From positions 62,001 to 126,000 of the forward strand of contig NZ_JABELE010000007.1 of assembly GCF_013009345.1 (NCBI RefSeq): a DNA stretch of 64,000 nucleotides. The letters run 5' to 3'. Positions 60,421-64,000 of the stretch are shown here, one piece after another. Under the pieces are notes generated by a model. The model was not told the origin of the DNA. It did not search any database and saw nothing but the letters and a program-made list of their open reading frames with translations. Within the stretch, counting starts at the first letter, position 1; the number at the start of each line of letters is the position of its first letter. This stretch comes from Acinetobacter geminorum. GTDB lineage: Bacteria > Pseudomonadota > Gammaproteobacteria > Pseudomonadales > Moraxellaceae. The position numbers and the translations under genes were made by a program.

Positions 60421-61344
60421 ATGGATTATTTGATCCAGACGGAGACAATTTTGTTTGATCTAGATAGTAGATTACTAAATATTTTTTATCATATTTATCG
60501 GTTTAAAAGTGTTTCAATGGCTGCTGATGCGATTGGCCTTACACAACCGAGCGTTAGTAATGGACTGAACAAAATCCGTCAGCATTTTAATGATCCACTT
60601 TTTATTCGTGTTGGGAATGAAATGATTCCAACTGAATTAGCAAAGGAGATTTTTCCACTCATTAGTGAAGTTATTGATAAAGTAGAAAGCATTAATAACT
60701 TTAGTGTGAACTTTGATCCGCTAACTTCAGATCAGCTTTTTACAATTGCGATGACAGATGTATCTCATCTGGTTTTATTACCGCAATTAACAAACTATTT
60801 AAAAGAGAAAGCCCCTTTAATTCGCTTGAATATTAGGCCGATTACGCCAGAAACTAGCTATCAAATGGCAAATGGTGAGATTGATCTTGCAATTGGCTTT
60901 TTACCGCAGTTAGAAGAAGGCTTTTATCAACAAAAGTTTTTTAAACAACATTATGTTGTGATTAGCTCTAAGAGCCATCCTCGTTTAGACCCAAATAATT
61001 TTACTTTAGATGATTATATGCGCGAGTATCATATCGATATTGATGCGGGAATCGGGCACTACCATATTAAAAATGAATTACAGAACAAAGGATTGGATCG
61101 AAATATTTTAATTCGATTACCGAGCTATCTTGGAGTGGGATTAGTCGTTCAAGAAACAGATGCGATCGCAACCGTGCCTTATTATTTAAGCCAAGTCTTA
61201 TTGGTGAGAGAAAATTTACAGATTTTACCAGCACCTCTAGACTTCCCAACTTATGATGTTAAACAACATTGGCATATGTCTTGCCATCATAAAAGTAGCC
61301 ATAAATGGTTCCGTCAAACCTGTTATGAACTTTTTAAAGTTTAA
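60421..61344 (+). CDS. LysR-family transcriptional regulator (NodD/PcpR-like branch)
   Basis: A 307-residue LysR protein. Its helix-turn-helix region (DSRLLNIFYHIYRFKSVSMAADAIGLTQPSVSNGLNKIR in parts) followed by FNDPLFIRVGNEMIPTELA is typical of the branch that includes PcpR, LinR and NodD. The ligand domain (GEIDLAIGFLPQ, SKSHPR) follows. It is convergent with the thiolase-atoE genes, so it may control them, but this is only inferred from position. The start has a poor ribosome site. Confidence 0.9.
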   Translation: MDYLIQTETILFDLDSRLLNIFYHIYRFKSVSMAADAIGLTQPSVSNGLNKIRQHFNDPLFIRVGNEMIPTELAKEIFPLISEVIDKVESINNFSVNFDPLTSDQLFTIAMTDVSHLVLLPQLTNYLKEKAPLIRLNIRPITPETSYQMANGEIDLAIGFLPQLEEGFYQQKFFKQHYVVISSKSHPRLDPNNFTLDDYMREYHIDIDAGIGHYHIKNELQNKGLDRNILIRLPSYLGVGLVVQETDAIATVPYYLSQVLLVRENLQILPAPLDFPTYDVKQHWHMSCHHKSSHKWFRQTCYELFKV

Positions 61345-61347
61345 AAA

Positions 61348-61381
61348 AAGAAGGGGTAAGAAAAATTCTTACACCTTCTGC
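61348..61381. terminator. Bidirectional terminator between LysR and thiolase genes
   Basis: GAAGGGGTAAGA pairs with TCTTACACCTTC across about 61351-61379 with one mismatch; an A-run stands on the left for the minus strand. Confidence 0.65.
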
Positions 61382-61393
61382 GTGGTTTGATTT

Positions 61394-62566
61394 TTAGACT
61401 TCAATTGCGACAGCTGTAGCTTCACCACCACCGATACATAATGCAGCAACACCTTTCTTTTTACCAAGGCGTTTTAAAGCATAGATAAGAGAAAGAATAA
61501 TTCTTGAGCCAGTTGCGCCAATTGGATGGCCTAAAGCACAAGCACCGCCATGTACATTTACTTTTGCTTCATCAATGCCGAGTTCATGAATCGGTGCCAT
61601 TGCTACCATTGCAAAAGCTTCATTAATTTCCCAAGCATCTACTTCATCAACAGACCAGCCAGCGCGCTCAAGTACTTTCTGAATTGCACTAATCGGAGCA
61701 ATGGTAAATTCGCTTGGATGTTGTGAGTGAGTAGAAGTTGCAACAATTTTTGCCAAAGTATTTAAACCATGACTTTGAGCATATTCTTCAGTGGTGAGTA
61801 CTAACGCAGCAGCACCATCAGAAATTGAGCTTGAGTTTGCAGCTGTAATTGTACCGTCCTTGCTAAAAGCAGGACGTAAAGTCGGAATTTTCTCAAGATT
61901 TGCTTTTAATGGTTGCTCATCTTGATCGATAACTTCGACACCCTTACGTGTTTTGACTTCAACAGGAACAATTTCTTCTTTGAAGTAACCTTCGGTAATG
62001 GCAGTTTGCGCTTTTTTAAGTGAAGAAATCGCAAAGTTATCCATTTGCTCACGGGTAAAGCCTTTGGTATTTGCCATGTCTTGAGCAAAAGAACCCATTA
62101 AACGGCCTGTTTCTGCATCTTCAAGGCCATCTAAAAACATATGGTCCTTAATCTCACCGTGACCCATACGGTAACCACCACGAGCTTTGGGTAAAATATA
62201 AGGCGCATTGGTCATAGATTCCATACCACCAGCCACAATAATATTGGCACTGCCTGCTTTTAGAGTATCTGATGCCATTAACACCGCTTTCATGGCAGAG
62301 CCACAAAGTTTATTAATGGTGACAGCGCCGACATGATCAGGTACACCAGCTTTACGCATCGCCTGACGAGCAGGACCTTGGCCAATACCCGCACTTAATA
62401 CGCAACCAAAAATAACTTCATCTACTTGTTCAGGTTTAACACCTGCACGTTGGATCGATTCACGGATAACAGCAGCGCCAAGTTCTGGTGCAGTTAAAGC
62501 CGATAGGCTGCCTTGAAAACCGCCCATTGCAGTACGGCTACCTGAAACTATAACAATTGAACTCAT
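61394..62566 (-). CDS. atoB: Acetyl-CoA C-acetyltransferase (thiolase)
   Basis: A 390-residue thiolase. The catalytic set is visible: Cys88 in INKLCGSAMKAV, the NEAFA motif near residue 316 with its His partner region, GGACALGHPIGATGSR (His), and the C-terminal CIGGGEATA (Cys). Length and sequence fit the biosynthetic/degradative acetoacetyl-CoA type rather than long-chain FadA. It lies just downstream of atoE and probably cleaves acetoacetyl-CoA from imported short-chain acids. AAGAGAT precedes the ATG. Confidence 0.92.
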   Translation of the reverse strand: MSSIVIVSGSRTAMGGFQGSLSALTAPELGAAVIRESIQRAGVKPEQVDEVIFGCVLSAGIGQGPARQAMRKAGVPDHVGAVTINKLCGSAMKAVLMASDTLKAGSANIIVAGGMESMTNAPYILPKARGGYRMGHGEIKDHMFLDGLEDAETGRLMGSFAQDMANTKGFTREQMDNFAISSLKKAQTAITEGYFKEEIVPVEVKTRKGVEVIDQDEQPLKANLEKIPTLRPAFSKDGTITAANSSSISDGAAALVLTTEEYAQSHGLNTLAKIVATSTHSQHPSEFTIAPISAIQKVLERAGWSVDEVDAWEINEAFAMVAMAPIHELGIDEAKVNVHGGACALGHPIGATGSRIILSLIYALKRLGKKKGVAALCIGGGEATAVAIEV

Positions 62567-62600
62567 CTTAATATCTCTTATTAATGTATTTGCTAAATTT

Positions 62601-62622
62601 GCCTTTAGCCGAAACTAAAGGC
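62601..62622 (-). promoter_or_regulatory. Intercistronic stem-loop between atoE and thiolase genes
   Basis: GCCTTTAG (62601-62608) pairs perfectly with CTAAAGGC (62615-62622). It has no T-run, so it may be a processing or partial termination site. Confidence 0.45.
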
Positions 62623-62631
62623 GCCGGTAAA

Positions 62632-64000
62632 TTAAAAAGTAGGTGGGGTATAGCTAAGCGTTCTTCCAAAGAACCATAATAAAAATAAAACTAACGGAAA
62701 ATGCACAACGAGTTGAGTGACTGTAAAACCAATCACATCTTTTGCTTTTAGTTTTAGAATGCCTAACATTGGAAGCATAAAGAATGGATTAATTAAGTTC
62801 GGTAAAGCTTCGGCTGCATTATAAATTTGTACAGACCAGCCTAAATGAACTTTCAAATCATTGGCTGCTTGCATAACATATGGGGCTTCAATAATCCATT
62901 TTCCACCACCAGACGGTACAAAGAACCCAAGAATCGCAGAGTAAATCCCCATCACGATTGCAAAGGTTTCTTTTGAAGCGATTGAAACGAAAAACTCAGC
63001 TATATAATGCGACAGCGATAAATCTTGACTGTTTAAAGCTTGCGTCATAATAAAAGCGATGCTTCCATAAAGTGGAAACTGAATTAAGATTCCTGATACA
63101 GCTGGAACTGCCTTTGAAACAGCATTTAAGAAGTTTCTTGGTGTTCCATGCAAGGCTAACCCAAGCATTAAAAACACAAAGTTGTATGTGTTTAAACTTG
63201 AAATAGCAATGATTGGATTGCTTTTTGAAAATTCAAAAAACATCCAGATTAAGCCTAATACGACCACAATAATCGTTAAGATAGGCGAGTTTTCTAACCA
63301 ATCACCCGGACGCGTCGATTTTTCCTCATGTGGTTTGTCTTCTTCAAATTGAACATCAAAACTATCAATTGTTTTAACATTATTGCCTTTTGGAGCTGAC
63401 CAGTAAGCGATTGCGATAGATACAATGACCAAAATAATGGTCATCGCAATTGATTGCCAAAGGAAAATCGTTTCGGTAAATGGAATAACCCCTGTTAGGT
63501 TATAAATTGACTCAGGTAAACTGGTTTTATTCGCTTGAAGCTGTGCTGCCGAAGAGCTAATTCCAAGTGCCCAAGTTGCTCCCATACCAATAATTGCCGC
63601 CGCCGCTGCTGCACGGTAATCCATGTTCAGCTCTTTACGTTTTGCTAATGCAATCACTAAAAGTGCAGTAAGAATCGTACTTACTGCCCAATTGACTAAT
63701 GAAATTAACAAGCTGACAGTTGCAACTAAAACAATAGCACCACGTCCAGAATTTGGAATACGTGCCATTTTTTGGATTAGGAATTTTACGGGCTTAGATA
63801 CAGAAACGACATAACCCACAATAATGAGCATCGTCATTTGCAGGGTAAAGGGAATAAGATTCCAGAAACCGTTACCGAAGGAAGTCGCGACATCGTGAAT
63901 AGGTGCACCAATACCTAAAGAGGCAACTGACACGATAATGACGCCAAGTAATGCAAAAATATATGAATCAGGAAACCATTTTTCAGACCAGTCACTAATC
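62632..64000 (-). CDS. atoE: Short-chain fatty acid transporter AtoE, 5' end outside window
   Basis: An inner-membrane carrier of the AtoE/TIGR00366 family. The frame stays open to the window edge: upstream of the GTG at 63933 it reads SDWSEKWFPDSYIFALLGV, which matches the normal N-terminal region of AtoE, so that GTG is not the real start. Visible motifs include GNGFWNLIPFTLQM, WALGISSSAAQLQANKTSLP and FFVPSGGGKWIIEAPYV. It feeds short-chain acids such as acetoacetate or butyrate to the thiolase gene downstream. Confidence 0.9.
   Translation of the reverse strand, partial: ISDWSEKWFPDSYIFALLGVIIVSVASLGIGAPIHDVATSFGNGFWNLIPFTLQMTMLIIVGYVVSVSKPVKFLIQKMARIPNSGRGAIVLVATVSLLISLVNWAVSTILTALLVIALAKRKELNMDYRAAAAAAIIGMGATWALGISSSAAQLQANKTSLPESIYNLTGVIPFTETIFLWQSIAMTIILVIVSIAIAYWSAPKGNNVKTIDSFDVQFEEDKPHEEKSTRPGDWLENSPILTIIVVVLGLIWMFFEFSKSNPIIAISSLNTYNFVFLMLGLALHGTPRNFLNAVSKAVPAVSGILIQFPLYGSIAFIMTQALNSQDLSLSHYIAEFFVSIASKETFAIVMGIYSAILGFFVPSGGGKWIIEAPYVMQAANDLKVHLGWSVQIYNAAEALPNLINPFFMLPMLGILKLKAKDVIGFTVTQLVVHFPLVLFLLWFFGRTLSYTPPTF

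Noticed and set aside
63623..63814. Frame opposite atoE
   Set aside because: Antisense shadow of conserved AtoE codons with no initiation signal.

Overview
The window looks like chromosomal DNA of an Acinetobacter, probably the A. calcoaceticus-baumannii complex. The evidence is the low GC content, the family content (two TonB-dependent siderophore receptors, an aco operon with lipA, metZ, a MoxR/CoxE pair, a DUF2797 protein) and many short intrinsic terminators with T-rich tails. This assignment rests on recognising proteins by eye; no search was run. I see no rRNA, tRNA, insertion sequence, integrase, prophage or CRISPR array.

Layout. 1-3.5 kb: end of a histidine-type phosphatase, cobS, a DAHP synthase and a TauE/SafE permease. 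3.6-8.0 kb: a Fur-box-controlled siderophore receptor followed by DUF3649, PepSY and DUF3325 membrane proteins, a ferri-siderophore uptake and reduction operon. 8.2-20.5 kb: housekeeping genes (lpxB, a porin, a HIT protein, metZ, ybaB-recR, rnd) mixed with small genes of unknown function. 20.5-22.5 kb: an AT-rich patch between rnd and the ycgL-type gene, with two orphan genes and one frameshifted small gene. 22.5-28.9 kb: ycgL, a membrane protein, MoxR ATPase and VWA protein, a trpB-like gene, prmB and aroC. 29.2-32.5 kb: a receiver-like orphan regulator, a diguanylate cyclase and a heme-oxygenase-like diiron protein. 32.6-42.1 kb: the acetoin/2,3-butanediol module, made of a GAF-domain regulator, lipA, acoABCD, an acetoin reductase and a butanediol dehydrogenase. 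43.1-47.9 kb: a sulfide/persulfide detoxification module with a divergent sigma-54 activator, a clear -24/-12 promoter and tandem palindromic operators. 48-54 kb: a homoserine-dehydrogenase-like gene, a DMT exporter divergent from an AraC regulator, HxlR divergent from azoR, and a KgtP-like transporter. 54-58.8 kb: a second siderophore receptor, aspA and two very small genes. 59.3-64 kb: two LysR regulators, a thiolase and an atoE-type short-chain fatty acid transporter cut by the window end.

How the genes work together. Butanediol dehydrogenase and acetoin reductase interconvert butanediol, acetoin and diacetyl. AcoABCD cleaves acetoin to acetyl-CoA and acetaldehyde, and the adjacent lipA supplies lipoate for AcoC. 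In the sulfur module a sulfide:quinone oxidoreductase fused to a rhodanese-like domain makes persulfide, the metallo-beta-lactamase-fold dioxygenase oxidises it to sulfite, and a TauE-type permease probably exports the product. The thiolase and AtoE suit short-chain fatty acid or ketone-body use.

The most interesting items are the sigma-54 sulfide switch whose activator has no cysteine in its sensor domain, a GAF regulator of the aco region that lacks the sigma-54 ATPase module of classical AcoR, the receiver-like orphan at 29.2 kb, a pair of similar one-helix micro-proteins at 17.6 and 58.3 kb (the second with a perfect CRP-type site), and a conserved micro-gene inactivated by one base at 22.0 kb.
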